DNA from: JBNJFY01 sp051747265
Lineage (GTDB): Bacteria; Bacteroidota; Rhodothermia; Balneolales; Balneolaceae
NCBI GenBank assembly: GCA_051747265.1
Contig: JBNJFY010000002.1
Coordinates: 434,001 to 498,000 of the forward strand
Reading direction: 5' to 3'
DNA: 64,000 nt
In this document: positions 46,219 to 55,867 of the stretch, one piece after another
How positions within the stretch are numbered: the stretch's first letter is position 1
Layout of the letters: each line of letters opens with the position of its first letter
Translations under genes and position numbers: made by a program
Notes under the pieces: generated by a model
Database searches by the model: none
What the model was told of the DNA's origin: nothing
What the model saw: the letters and a program-made list of their open reading frames with translations, nothing else

Positions 46219-46986
46219 TTAACGCTTGTTGCGCAGGCTGATTCCCACATTCAGAATAGGTTGCGAAATCCCGATACCTTTGCCAATGCTGACAAATCCA
46301 TGAATTGATTTTTTAACATGAAACGATGAGCGAATTCCCGCTTGATGAACATATTGGTACTGCTTGGGGTAGTCTTGCAGGTAATCGCTACCCCAATAAA
46401 GCAGCAACAGTTGAAAGAATTGAAGTTTTGTATCTTCCTCAATGACCCGATAACGATCAGTTCGAGCAAAAACTCCCACAGAAGCATTGGCTGGTGAATC
46501 TAGTGAAAACAGCCGGCGCTGGAGTATGAGTTCACCTTCCATAAACCCGCCATTGGCAGTCAGATACGTCTTCCTCCAAATTTTCTGCGTCAGATTAAGG
46601 CCACTACCCAGACCCACTTGTATATTGATCGCTCCAGTCTCCCAGTCGTGATAGAGCAAATTGGTGGATAGCTGTAGATTCTCCACATTATGATGAATGC
46701 CATAACTATCTTCGCTGGGCGACATAAACTGCTCGTCCAGGTAGGAACTTATTACCGAATAATTAGGCGTGTAACTCACACTTAACACATGATTCCGGAT
46801 CATATCGTCATTTCTTAAATACCCAAGAGGTTTGCTGGCTCTGATTGCACGCACCACCGCTGGATCCGGATAGGTGTTTCCCTGGTCATACATCTTCATT
46901 TCACTGACCGGTGAAGTCAAGCCACAACCGTTCAGCCATCCCGCTAAGCTGACCATCAATACAATTAAACTCACCCGGTGCTTCAT
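46219..46986 (-). CDS. Outer-membrane lipoprotein of unknown function
   Basis: 255 aa from ATG at 46986; a Met 7 codons upstream (47007) is also possible. The shorter form gives a normal lipoprotein signal ending LNGC. The mature part is rich in alternating beta strands with Tyr/Ser/Gly turns (LSTNLLYHDWETGAINIQVGLGSG, YLTANGGFMEGELILQ) and ends VGISLRNKR, so it may form a small barrel-like or outer-membrane-associated sheet. No family recognised. A MITE copy lies on each side. Confidence 0.65.
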   Translation of the reverse strand: MKHRVSLIVLMVSLAGWLNGCGLTSPVSEMKMYDQGNTYPDPAVVRAIRASKPLGYLRNDDMIRNHVLSVSYTPNYSVISSYLDEQFMSPSEDSYGIHHNVENLQLSTNLLYHDWETGAINIQVGLGSGLNLTQKIWRKTYLTANGGFMEGELILQRRLFSLDSPANASVGVFARTDRYRVIEEDTKLQFFQLLLLYWGSDYLQDYPKQYQYVHQAGIRSSFHVKKSIHGFVSIGKGIGISQPILNVGISLRNKR

Positions 46987-47161
46987 AGTCTCTTTGTGTC
47001 CCATCATTCCCTACCTTACAGTTTTATATAAGGTTAGAGTATCAAATCCATTAAAAATATTCCATTAATGTTGGCCTGCACCTCAAAAGGTAACATCGAT
47101 ATGTTATATCATATTACTCTTTACTTATTTATTTAAGTTATTGGTAGGGAAGAGGTTAAAA

Positions 47162-47290
47162 GAGAGCTTTGCAAAACCTTCCGAAATTTATTCTGTCATG
47201 CCAAGATGTAGTAGCAATCACCATTTACACAATCTATTCAGGGGATTGCCGCACTACGTTCGCAATGACAGGTAGTTTTGCATAGCCCTC
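47162..47290. mobile_element. MITE-like element, copy 3 (129 bp)
   Basis: TIRs GAGAGCTTTGCAAAA and GCATAGCCCTC with the shared interior. The flanks TAAAA and CAAAA match at four of five positions, so the target duplication has decayed by one base. It lies upstream of the first TonB-dependent receptor cassette. Confidence 0.78.
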
Positions 47291-47361
47291 CAAAATCCAA
47301 TTTATTTTTACTTGATGTAATACGGTTAGCTTATCATGTTTCCGTTTGCATCATCTAAAAA

Positions 47362-49635
47362 ATGGGACCAATGAATATGAAGGGTTATTATTGGGGATGG
47401 CTAGTACTACTTAGTTGGGGGCTCATTGCTCCATACTCGCTAACGGCACAAGACCTAATCGTACGAGGTCAGGTTAGTGAACGGGCTACCGGTCAACCAC
47501 TGGAGATGGCTCACGTAACCTTACAATTGATAGATGCTGATCAGGTACGTGGTACTACCACCGATAAAAACGGCCTGTATGAAATCAATCAATTGAAAGC
47601 GGGGTCCTATGTGTTCACCGTCCGCTACGTGGGTTACCAACTACACCGGGATACCTTGGAGCTTTCTACTTTTCAACCACAGACCGTTCAAAATGTCAGG
47701 CTGATCAGCAAAGACGAGAGCTTGGAAGAAGTTGTAGTGACCGGAACCGAAAAACGGGATGAAAATCCCGGGCAGACTACCATCGAGGTACAGGATATTG
47801 CCCGAGTGCCTACCCCGGCGGCCAGTGGAGATCTAGCTGGTTTCCTAAGAACTCAACCCGGCGTCGTTGCCACAGGTGATCGGGGCGGACAGTTGTTTAT
47901 TCGGGGGGGGACACCATCAGAGAATCTGGTTTTAATGGATGGATCCCAAATTTTTCAACCCTTCCATATTCTGGGATTTTTCTCCGCCTTTCCCGAGGAC
48001 GTCATCTCAGAGGTCGATCTATACGCCGGCGGATTTGGGGCTCGATATAACGCTCGCACTTCTACGGTCATGGATGTGCGCCTCAAAAATGGAAATCTGT
48101 ATGAACCCAGTTGGTCGGCCTCGGTTAGCCCTTTTATATCTGAAATTTTCTATGAAACACCCATTCAGGAAGGGCAATCCTCCATTATGGTATCCGGACG
48201 TGGTTCGCTCATCGAAAGTGCCAGTGGAATTTACCTTCCTGAACAACAACCACTGCGGTTTAATAGCCAATTGGTCAAATTCAGCCACATAAGCGATAAT
48301 GGGCCCTGTTCGGTACATGTTATGCGCACCTATGATCGCGGAAAAATTGATTTTCAATCGGAGGATTATTTTAAATGGAATAATGTGGTGGTGGGAGGAG
48401 GTTGTGCCGGTGTTTCCGATAGCGACGCGGTAACCTACACCGATTTTAATACTTATGTCTCCCATTTCTCCAATGAAGTGGGCATCGCTGACTTTCCGGG
48501 CCGTAATTCAAGTGTCAATAAATTCCATTTTGATATCAATATCACCTCTACTGTAAAGCAATGGGAACTGGAATACGGTTTCTTCACCGATGTTCGCCAA
48601 ATAGGATATAAAATCCCTGAAATGTTTCAGCAGATTCGCGATGGCTCGGACCTGTTTGTCAGCTCAGGTGGCTATTTCTCTGTCGATATTCCCTTGGGCG
48701 AGCGAATTAATGTAGAGCCGGGCTTTTCCTTCACCTCCTTCATTTTCCGATTCAAACCCAGTTATGAACCACGGCTACGCGCTTCGTGGAAACCCCGCGG
48801 CAAAAAAGACGAGGAGATTCACTTGGCCGTGGGTATTTATGAACAACCGCTGGTAGGTATCACTGATTTCCGTGATGCGGGTAGTGCCTTTACCGCCTGG
48901 ATGCCCATACCCGACTCCGACCGACGCTTGCAATCGCAACACGCCTTATTGGGCTGGCGTCAACCTTTTGGACAACATATTGACTTATCCATAGAGGGGT
49001 ACTATAAACAGCTCTATGACAAACCGATCTCACTATGGAGTTCCGTAGCCGAGTTTACCACGGAACTAGCCTATGCGGATGGCTACACTCAAGGAGCCGA
49101 TTTCCGATTAGATCTGAATTTCAAACACTTCTTTGCGGGAGTGGGCTACGGGTACGCGCTTACCGAATACCAAACCAGTCAGGAGCACTTCGGCACCTGG
49201 TATGGCGAAGAGTTACAGAGCTATCATCCTTCCCACGACCGGAGACATCAATTCAACGCGCAAATGGGAGTAGAGTTCGGTGGATTTTCAGCCGAAGTGA
49301 ATTGGTCCTATGGATCGGGCCTTCCCTACACGCGGCCCCTAGGTTTTGATAGCGGTTTTACTTTTTTCGAGCAACTACCAGATGTGAAAAATGAGTATGG
49401 CCAACCCCGTATTCTACTCGATAAGCCATTTACGGGTCGCTTACCTGATTTTCACCGGCTGGATGTTTCCGTAGAACAGCAATTTACGTTACCGGTGGCA
49501 CAAGTTAGTCTGCGCGCGGGTGCCGTAAATGCTTACGATTGGAATAACATCTTCTACTATGATGTTTACAATCAGCGCGGTGTAGATCAGTTAGCGTTCA
49601 TGCCTTTTGTATCTCTAAAGATGGAGTCTTTATGA
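47362..49635 (+). CDS. TonB-dependent receptor, cassette copy 1
   Basis: 757 aa outer-membrane receptor. Signal peptide to about 29 (SLTAQ). A carboxypeptidase-regulatory-like beta sandwich occupies ~32-112 (VRGQVSERATGQPLEMAHVTL). The plug domain spans ~120-240 (PGVVATGDRGGQLFIRGGTPS, LVLMDGSQIFQPFHILG). The barrel is the remainder, about 500 residues and shorter than SusC types. Two Cys (GPCSVH and VVGGGCAGVSD) are kept in the paralogue and may form a loop disulfide. The stop overlaps the lipoprotein start (ATGA). The next cassette repeats the same pair. Ligand unknown. Confidence 0.88.
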   Translation: MGPMNMKGYYWGWLVLLSWGLIAPYSLTAQDLIVRGQVSERATGQPLEMAHVTLQLIDADQVRGTTTDKNGLYEINQLKAGSYVFTVRYVGYQLHRDTLELSTFQPQTVQNVRLISKDESLEEVVVTGTEKRDENPGQTTIEVQDIARVPTPAASGDLAGFLRTQPGVVATGDRGGQLFIRGGTPSENLVLMDGSQIFQPFHILGFFSAFPEDVISEVDLYAGGFGARYNARTSTVMDVRLKNGNLYEPSWSASVSPFISEIFYETPIQEGQSSIMVSGRGSLIESASGIYLPEQQPLRFNSQLVKFSHISDNGPCSVHVMRTYDRGKIDFQSEDYFKWNNVVVGGGCAGVSDSDAVTYTDFNTYVSHFSNEVGIADFPGRNSSVNKFHFDINITSTVKQWELEYGFFTDVRQIGYKIPEMFQQIRDGSDLFVSSGGYFSVDIPLGERINVEPGFSFTSFIFRFKPSYEPRLRASWKPRGKKDEEIHLAVGIYEQPLVGITDFRDAGSAFTAWMPIPDSDRRLQSQHALLGWRQPFGQHIDLSIEGYYKQLYDKPISLWSSVAEFTTELAYADGYTQGADFRLDLNFKHFFAGVGYGYALTEYQTSQEHFGTWYGEELQSYHPSHDRRHQFNAQMGVEFGGFSAEVNWSYGSGLPYTRPLGFDSGFTFFEQLPDVKNEYGQPRILLDKPFTGRLPDFHRLDVSVEQQFTLPVAQVSLRAGAVNAYDWNNIFYYDVYNQRGVDQLAFMPFVSLKMESL

Positions 49636-50528
49636 ATTCAATCATCCATCAGATTATCAAAAACCCACTAAACGGACTACAACTGGGGATCGCCTTACTA
49701 CTGATCTCTAGCTTGGGGTGCGATACCAGTTTCGATCCGTTAAATGATAAGCACGGGTATGCCTTTTCCATGTTTGGCGCCCTGGACTTGCATGCCGATA
49801 CTCAATGGGTGCGGGTGATGCCCATCGGCGAGAAGTTAATTCCCACCGATACATCCAGCAGCAAGGTAAAGGTTCGCTTGATCAACGAACAGACCGGAGA
49901 AAGTACCCCCCTGCAGGATTCTCTGTTTCAATTTTCCAACGATGCGCACGTATGGAATTATTGGACCGATAAAGCCTTGGACCCGAATACCGAATACACG
50001 TTGATCGCCAGCTCGCCGGAGATTGGCTTCAGCCGAGCCACGGTAAGCATTCCCTCTGCACTGCCGGAACCGGAGGTGGATTTTAACCCCAATAACTCCA
50101 GCGGATTTATTTCGGGATCCAGCCCGGATTCCATTGTAGTTAATGAAATGACAGTACATTTTCAGCTTCCCACACCGGCCGGGCTCGGCCCCATCACCAA
50201 GCTAGAGATTTCCATTATGGATCGTTTAATACAGGGTCCCCAAGGAAAATACTCCTATTTTGTAAACACCAGTACATTGGTAAGAGATAAACTGGAGCTT
50301 CCTGAAGGCAGTCCCATTGTTTGGCGTCACCGGCAGGTTCTTTTGGCAAATGGGAGCTCCGATTGGCCCAACTATGGCGATCTGACCGAGGAGGAGATCA
50401 AAATTCCGGATGTGGTTTCCAATGTTGAAAATGGAGTAGGGTATGTTGCCGGAGTAGCCAGTCGAAAAGTATATTTGGGTGATTGCTATAATTCCTTTGG
50501 GAACCCAGTACCTTGTTCAACCTATTAG
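49632..50528 (+). CDS. Receptor-partner lipoprotein (DUF4249-like), copy 1
   Basis: 298 aa. Lipoprotein signal ending SSLGC with Cys near residue 30. The mature part is beta-rich and opens DTSFDPLNDKHGYAFSMFGALDLHADTQWVRVMP, a layout like DUF4249 proteins that accompany TonB-dependent receptors. A Cys pair closes the protein (GDCYNSFGNPVPCSTY). It is translationally coupled to the receptor, so it is probably its surface-exposed ligand-binding or accessory partner. The family label is tentative; the pairing with a receptor is seen directly, twice. Confidence 0.7.
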   Translation: MNSIIHQIIKNPLNGLQLGIALLLISSLGCDTSFDPLNDKHGYAFSMFGALDLHADTQWVRVMPIGEKLIPTDTSSSKVKVRLINEQTGESTPLQDSLFQFSNDAHVWNYWTDKALDPNTEYTLIASSPEIGFSRATVSIPSALPEPEVDFNPNNSSGFISGSSPDSIVVNEMTVHFQLPTPAGLGPITKLEISIMDRLIQGPQGKYSYFVNTSTLVRDKLELPEGSPIVWRHRQVLLANGSSDWPNYGDLTEEEIKIPDVVSNVENGVGYVAGVASRKVYLGDCYNSFGNPVPCSTY

Positions 50529-50643
50529 GCTATCTCAGCGTGGGGCTGTAGGATAGCATCGTTTTATCACCTTCACATACTTGTGAGCAAATAAATTTAG
50601 TTTGTATTTCTACCCATAGCGATACTTCTTAACAGTTAGGGAA

Positions 50644-53001
50644 ATGATTTCGAAACCTCGTTTTCCTGTCTCTATTCTGGATAATTATGTATCCATAGTA
50701 GTAAATTCTGAATTTTACACTGATTGGGCAGTGTTTATTAATAAGCATATCCATTTTCTGGTTATCACCTTCTTCCTTACGGGTAGTCTACCTCTTGTGG
50801 GAACGGCGCAGGACCTGAGTTTACGCGGACGGGTTAGTGATGCGACCAATGGGGAACCCCTGCCTATGGCTCATGTAACTGTACAGTTGTTAAAGGGTGA
50901 AGATGAGTTACCCAAAGGCACAACCACCGATGACAATGGAGTGTTTGAATTAACTTCGCTGAGATCAGGATCGTATGAATTCAAGGTCAGTTTCGTAGGT
51001 TATCATACCCACGTGGATACTCTTTCCCTTGATTCCAGCACTCCTCGATTGGTCGAAAATGTGGCATTAAGGCAGAAGGATCAGGCTCTTCAAGAACTCA
51101 CCGTATCCGAGAAACGCGTGCGAAGCGATCACCCCGGGCATCAGCGTATTGAAGCGGAACAGATAAGTCGCGTCCCCACTCCAGCGGGTAGCGGTGATTT
51201 TGCCGGTTATATTCAATCCCAACCCGGAGTGGTAGCTACCGGTGATCGCGGCGGACAGCTGTTTATTCGTGGAGGAACTCCTTCTCAAAACCTGGTTTTG
51301 ATGGATGGCGCCCATATCTTTCAGCCGTTTCATATTCTGGGGTTCTTCTCGGCTTTTCCAGAGGATGTGCTTTCTGAGGTGGATTTTTATGCGGGGGGCT
51401 TTGGGCCTCGCTACAGTGGCCGTACCTCGTCAGTGATGGATATTCGATTGAAAAATGGCAACCTGTATGATCCTAGCTGGTCGGCTTCGGTTAGTCCGTT
51501 TGTCTCAGAGTTTTTCTATGAATCGCCGCTGTGGGAAGGCCAAAGCTCTATTATGGTCTCGGGGCGAGGTTCGCTGATAGAATCAGCCAGTGATGTGTAT
51601 CTCCAAGAGCAGCAACCGCTGCGCTTTAATTCGCAATTGGTAAAACTAACCAACATGGGCGAACATGGTCCTTGCTCGGCTACGTTGATGCGCACCTACG
51701 ACCGCGGCAAGATCGACTTTCAAGCCAACGATTCTTTTTCCTGGAGCAATTTGGTAGTGGGAGGGCGATGCGCGGGCGTTTCCGACAAAAATTTGGTCAC
51801 CTTCGCGGAAACCAAATTATACATCTCCCACTTTGGCAATGAAGTCTCTATTCAAGATCTGCCCAATCGTACTTCGGATATCACCAAGTTTCATTTTGAT
51901 GTCAACATCAGTTCAGCCATCAAGCAGTGGCAATTTGATTACGGTGTATCGGTCGACTTGCGTTATCTGAGTTACAGCATGCCCGATTTGTTTACTAATG
52001 TACAGGCTAATGAGAGTATGTATACCAGCTCAGGAGGATATATTTCCGCGCATGCCCCGTTGGGGGATCAACTCTCACTGGAAACCGGCCTAAATTTCAC
52101 ATCATTCATATTTCGAGCCCAACCCAGTCTTGAGCCACGTATTCGGATGTCCTGGAATCCCGGGGGCAAAGAACAACAAGAGCTTAACGCAGCGGTCGGC
52201 ATTTACGAACAGGCCTTTGTGGGTCTTTCTGATTTCAGGGATGCTGGAACCGCCTTTACGGCATGGATGCCGACACCGGAAGATGACCGGCGCATGCAAT
52301 CGCGCCATGCGTTGTTGGGCTGGCAGCAGCAGTTGGGCAAACGTTTGGATTATTCCATCGAAGGATACTTTAAGAAGATTTTTGATAAACCCATTGCTCA
52401 ATGGCGCACAGTGGCCCAAAGTACCACCGAGATAGCTTACGCAGATGGGACCGTGCAGGGCGCCGATATCCGGCTAAATTACGAAGGGCGATATATTTAC
52501 GGCTCCATCGGCTATGGTTATGCATTCACCGAAATGCAGACCGTCCAAGACCATTTTCAAACCTGGTACGGAGATGATGTACAAAGCTATCACCCCGCGC
52601 ATGATCGCAGACACCAATTTAGCGCCCAATTGGGATTTAGCTACCAACAATTTGCTGCGCATATCAATTGGGTGTATGGATCCGGCCTGCCTTATACTCG
52701 TCCGTTGGGATTTGATTCCAGCCTGATTTTTGATGACCGCGTTCCAGATTTGAACGACGAATATGGGGAACCCCGCATAATCCTGGATAAACCCTTTAAC
52801 GGTCGCCTTCCCGATTATCACCGCCTGGATCTATCTATAGAACACGGAATACCGTTGGGTCAAACGCAGCTGACACTGAAGGCCGGCGCGGTGAACAGCT
52901 ACAATTGGGACAATATGTTCTATTACGATGTTTTTAACCAACGAGGAGTACGTCAACTGAACTTTATGCCGTATCTGTCAGTTAAAATGGAATCCTTGTG
53001 A
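50644..53001 (+). CDS. TonB-dependent receptor, cassette copy 2
   Basis: 785 aa from ATG at 50644; GTG at 50731 would give a tighter signal peptide (FLVITFFLTGSLPLVGTAQ) and is a serious alternative. Same order as copy 1: regulatory-like sandwich, plug and short barrel. Stretches such as GVVATGDRGGQLFIRGGTPS and SSIMVSGRGSLIESAS are identical to copy 1, and both conserved Cys are kept. The barrel strands differ more, which suggests separate ligands. Overlaps the next lipoprotein start by one base. Confidence 0.87.
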   Translation: MISKPRFPVSILDNYVSIVVNSEFYTDWAVFINKHIHFLVITFFLTGSLPLVGTAQDLSLRGRVSDATNGEPLPMAHVTVQLLKGEDELPKGTTTDDNGVFELTSLRSGSYEFKVSFVGYHTHVDTLSLDSSTPRLVENVALRQKDQALQELTVSEKRVRSDHPGHQRIEAEQISRVPTPAGSGDFAGYIQSQPGVVATGDRGGQLFIRGGTPSQNLVLMDGAHIFQPFHILGFFSAFPEDVLSEVDFYAGGFGPRYSGRTSSVMDIRLKNGNLYDPSWSASVSPFVSEFFYESPLWEGQSSIMVSGRGSLIESASDVYLQEQQPLRFNSQLVKLTNMGEHGPCSATLMRTYDRGKIDFQANDSFSWSNLVVGGRCAGVSDKNLVTFAETKLYISHFGNEVSIQDLPNRTSDITKFHFDVNISSAIKQWQFDYGVSVDLRYLSYSMPDLFTNVQANESMYTSSGGYISAHAPLGDQLSLETGLNFTSFIFRAQPSLEPRIRMSWNPGGKEQQELNAAVGIYEQAFVGLSDFRDAGTAFTAWMPTPEDDRRMQSRHALLGWQQQLGKRLDYSIEGYFKKIFDKPIAQWRTVAQSTTEIAYADGTVQGADIRLNYEGRYIYGSIGYGYAFTEMQTVQDHFQTWYGDDVQSYHPAHDRRHQFSAQLGFSYQQFAAHINWVYGSGLPYTRPLGFDSSLIFDDRVPDLNDEYGEPRIILDKPFNGRLPDYHRLDLSIEHGIPLGQTQLTLKAGAVNSYNWDNMFYYDVFNQRGVRQLNFMPYLSVKMESL

Positions 53002-53891
53002 TGACTACGTATCCCAAATACTGGTATTCCATACTAATGGTTGGCCTATTTATCATGGGTGGTTTGGGTTGTGACACTTCCTTTAATCCCATCATGGATG
53101 ATCACAAATTAAACTTCTCAATGTATGGTACATTGGATCTGCATGCCGATACCCAATGGGTGCGGGTGATGCCTTTGGCCGACCAGCTAATTCCCCGCGA
53201 TATTGCTGAGTCCGAGGTAACCGTGACCCTTCAAAACTTAGAAACCGGAGAGCAAACGCAGCTGGAGGATACCTTGCGAACCTTTCCTAATGGTGCTCAT
53301 GTGTTAAACTACATGACTACGCAAGACCTATCACCGAATACTACCTACCTGGTACGGGCCGAAGACAGCAAGGGCGCTTCGTGCAGTGCGGAGGTTACAG
53401 TACCATCCTCTCTGGATATGCCGCTGGTTGACTACAATCAACAGGAGCAAAAGGGCACCATACGTGGGGTGAGTGAAGAACCGCTGGTAGTCGCTAATCT
53501 TCATGCCGTAGTGCAGATCGCTTCTGAGCTGGGCGCCGGTCCCGAGCAGGATGTGAATATCTCTTTTCTTTATCAGATTGATCAAGAAGAGGACTTATCC
53601 TACCAGTTTTTTGTGGATCTGTATGGCTCATTATCCAAGCATTTAGAACTCAACGCCAGTAATTTTGTATTGGTTAATGACAAACAATTGACCATTGCCA
53701 CCGGCAGTGACGACTGGCCTACGTATGATGAGTTAACTAAACAGGAAATACACTTCCCCAACTTCGTCTCCAATGTGGAGGGTGGAGTAGGCTATGTAGC
53801 TGGTATTGCACGTAGGTTTATACCTTTAAAAAGCTGCTACGATCAACAAGGTGACCTAGTGCCTTGTCCGGAAAACAGACCGGTTAACTAG
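53001..53891 (+). CDS. Receptor-partner lipoprotein (DUF4249-like), copy 2
   Basis: 296 aa from ATG at 53001 (TGATG junction with the receptor). Lipoprotein signal ending GGLGC. It opens DTSFNPIMDDHKLNFSMYGTLDLHADTQWVRVMP, clearly paralogous to the copy 1 lipoprotein, and ends with the same Cys pair pattern (KSCYDQQGDLVPC). The middle has diverged strongly. Its 3' end overlaps the convergent hydrolase gene by 8 bases. Confidence 0.72.
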   Translation: MTTYPKYWYSILMVGLFIMGGLGCDTSFNPIMDDHKLNFSMYGTLDLHADTQWVRVMPLADQLIPRDIAESEVTVTLQNLETGEQTQLEDTLRTFPNGAHVLNYMTTQDLSPNTTYLVRAEDSKGASCSAEVTVPSSLDMPLVDYNQQEQKGTIRGVSEEPLVVANLHAVVQIASELGAGPEQDVNISFLYQIDQEEDLSYQFFVDLYGSLSKHLELNASNFVLVNDKQLTIATGSDDWPTYDELTKQEIHFPNFVSNVEGGVGYVAGIARRFIPLKSCYDQQGDLVPCPENRPVN

Positions 53892-54552
53892 CAAGCATTT
53901 CCCGCACCGCATCCAGTTCATCTTGATTAACGGTATGCCCCATATTGGGATATAGACGCATATCCACATCACCATTCAACTCGGTTAGGACTTCCGCGGA
54001 TTCCTCCACGCGTTCCCTGGCAATATGGGGATCGCTATCGCTGCACCCTAGAAACACAGGTGTCCCTTCCAAACTTCCGCTGTATTTTTCTCGCGGAATC
54101 TCAGGGCCGATTCCAATCATTCCGCCACTTAATCCTATAACACCGCCGAACTTGCGGGGATGCCGCGCGGCATATTCCAGGCTCAGACAGGCCCCTTGCG
54201 AAAATCCCAAGAGGAAGATCTGGTCTTCCGCCAACCCGTCCTTTTTCAACTGGTCCACACAATCATGGATTTTCTGTAGCCCGCTGGACATTCCCGGTTG
54301 ATTCTGTTCAACTGGGTTAGTAAACGGATAGGGATACCAAGTAAAATTGGAAGCTTGAGGTGCTAGGTAGCGTACGTTTTCGGTGCCCAACTCTTGAGCC
54401 AGCCCCATCATGCTCTGGGCGGATGCGCCCCGTCCATGCACCAACACCATAGCCCCCTCAGCTAGATCCGGATCCGCCCCAAACGAGACCACCGGCTCCG
54501 ACTGATGCGGACCTTTAAAGGCTTCATCTGATTTCACACTAAATAAACTCAT
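53884..54552 (-). CDS. Alpha/beta hydrolase, MhqD/phospholipase-carboxylesterase type
   Basis: 222 aa, soluble. Nucleophile elbow GFSQGACLS, oxyanion strand VLVHGRGASAQ, acid in GCSDSDPH and catalytic His in NMGHTVNQDEL. This matches the phospholipase/carboxylesterase family that includes Bacillus MhqD. It lies just downstream of a ring-cleaving dioxygenase on the same strand, the MhqO/MhqD pairing known for quinone detoxification. The 135-base gap contains an imperfect hairpin at 54605-54659. The enzyme's substrate is inferred from the pairing only. Confidence 0.83.
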   Translation of the reverse strand: MSLFSVKSDEAFKGPHQSEPVVSFGADPDLAEGAMVLVHGRGASAQSMMGLAQELGTENVRYLAPQASNFTWYPYPFTNPVEQNQPGMSSGLQKIHDCVDQLKKDGLAEDQIFLLGFSQGACLSLEYAARHPRKFGGVIGLSGGMIGIGPEIPREKYSGSLEGTPVFLGCSDSDPHIARERVEESAEVLTELNGDVDMRLYPNMGHTVNQDELDAVREMLAS

Positions 54553-54604
54553 AGGTATTCCGATTTTTCTCTCCCACTGATTCGGCTAATGGTTCTTGAT
54601 AATA

Positions 54605-54659
54605 GACATCGGACGACCGACGACAGACGACCATCGTCCGTGGTCTGACGTCCGACGTC
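54605..54659 (-). other. Imperfect long hairpin between dioxygenase and hydrolase genes
   Basis: Outer arms GACATCGGACG and CGTCCGACGTC pair at 10 of 11 positions; an inner stem joins CAGAC-ACCA to TGGTCTG. The segment is built from short GACGACC-like repeats. It could be an mRNA processing or attenuation structure within the two-gene unit. Confidence 0.45.
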
Positions 54660-54687
54660 AAAACCTGAGTCAGCTTCGGGAAGTCCA

Positions 54688-55635
54688 CTATATCTCAATG
54701 GGTTCTAAATTTTGCTCGATTGCCTCACGCTTGGATTCCAGCCACGGGGGCAGAAACAGCTTTTTACCCAGCTCTTCTTTAGGCATGGTTGATTCATACC
54801 CTGGACCGTCCGTAGCGATCTCAAACAACACCCCGCCCGGCGAGCGGAAGTACACCGACTTGAAGAAATGACGATCAATCACCTCCGTGGGTTGTAACCC
54901 AAACTCCTGTACCTGTTTTCGCATGCGCTGGTGTTCTTCATCATCGTTGGCCCGAAAAGCCACATGATGGACAATTCCCCGGCCATTGGCACCATATTCC
55001 GGATTGTGATCTTCTTCGATAATGATAGCATTTCCAATGGGACTGTCTGTTTCATAGAGCGTCAATTCCCCTTCGGTTTTTTTCTGCTCAAAGCCGAATA
55101 CTTCTGTCAACAATTCAGCAGTAGGACCGTGTGCTCTATCGGAAATCTTCAATGTACTTCCCCAAAACCCACGAATGCCGTGTTCTGCGGGTACATCGCT
55201 TCTTTCCCAGGCATCTACTGGAAGACAGCGATCGTCGAAAACCAACTCCAGGTTCAATCCATCTGGATCCTGGAAGGGAAGTACGGAACGACCAAATCGC
55301 TCCAACAGTTCGTCGTGATCGATACCCAGCTCCTCAAACCGATCCAGCCAGTAAGGCTGACTCTCGGTGGGAACCGAAAACGATACCGCTACCGCTTCTC
55401 CGGTGCCCGGCATGCCATCGCGGGCCATCGGCCAGGGGAAAAAGGTAATGCTGGATCCGGGCGAGCCTTGTCCATTGGTGTAAAATAGATGATAGCGGCC
55501 GGGATCATCCTGGTTGACGGTTTTCATCACCAGTTTCAATCCCAGCTTGTGGACATAAAATTCGGCATTGGTTTGACCATCCCCCGAAATTATAGAGATG
55601 TGATGGATGCCCATGCGTGTTTGTAGAGAGCTCAT
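54688..55635 (-). CDS. Ring-cleaving dioxygenase, MhqO-like (VOC fold)
   Basis: 315 aa with two vicinal-oxygen-chelate modules. Metal-ligand segments: GIHHISII near 9-16, HHVAFRAND near 220 and a late Glu in GVLFEIATDGPGY near 275. The match to the MhqO/YkcA class of ring-cleaving dioxygenases is good in length and order. It is divergent from a peroxiredoxin gene and upstream of the MhqD-like hydrolase. A strong palindrome sits 33 bases upstream of the start and could bind a MarR-type repressor. Confidence 0.85.
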   Translation of the reverse strand: MSSLQTRMGIHHISIISGDGQTNAEFYVHKLGLKLVMKTVNQDDPGRYHLFYTNGQGSPGSSITFFPWPMARDGMPGTGEAVAVSFSVPTESQPYWLDRFEELGIDHDELLERFGRSVLPFQDPDGLNLELVFDDRCLPVDAWERSDVPAEHGIRGFWGSTLKISDRAHGPTAELLTEVFGFEQKKTEGELTLYETDSPIGNAIIIEEDHNPEYGANGRGIVHHVAFRANDDEEHQRMRKQVQEFGLQPTEVIDRHFFKSVYFRSPGGVLFEIATDGPGYESTMPKEELGKKLFLPPWLESKREAIEQNLEPIEI

Positions 55636-55668
55636 GTTTATGTTGATCAGAGTTATTTCTTTGTTTAA

Positions 55669-55686
55669 TAGTTTAACATTAAACTA
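55669..55686. promoter_or_regulatory. 18-bp palindrome, candidate repressor operator
   Basis: TAGTTTAA-CA-TTAAACTA is a perfect palindrome 33 bases upstream of the dioxygenase start, overlapping a second, wider inverted pair (GTTTAAT/ATTAAAC). Size and position fit an operator for a MarR/MhqR-like dimer. No such regulator gene is in the window. Confidence 0.45.
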
Positions 55687-55867
55687 ATGGTTTCCGTTCA
55701 CTTCTCGAAGTGGTTTTCTTAGTGAATGGACCCTGTCTCCATTGCCGCGAATGATTCGGCCAATCCATATTGTTTTCCCCCACTTATTCCAAGTTACCCC
55801 TACATAATTACTACATAGTTATATCGTATATTAGTTATGCAAAAAGGTTAACCTAAAAACAACCATT

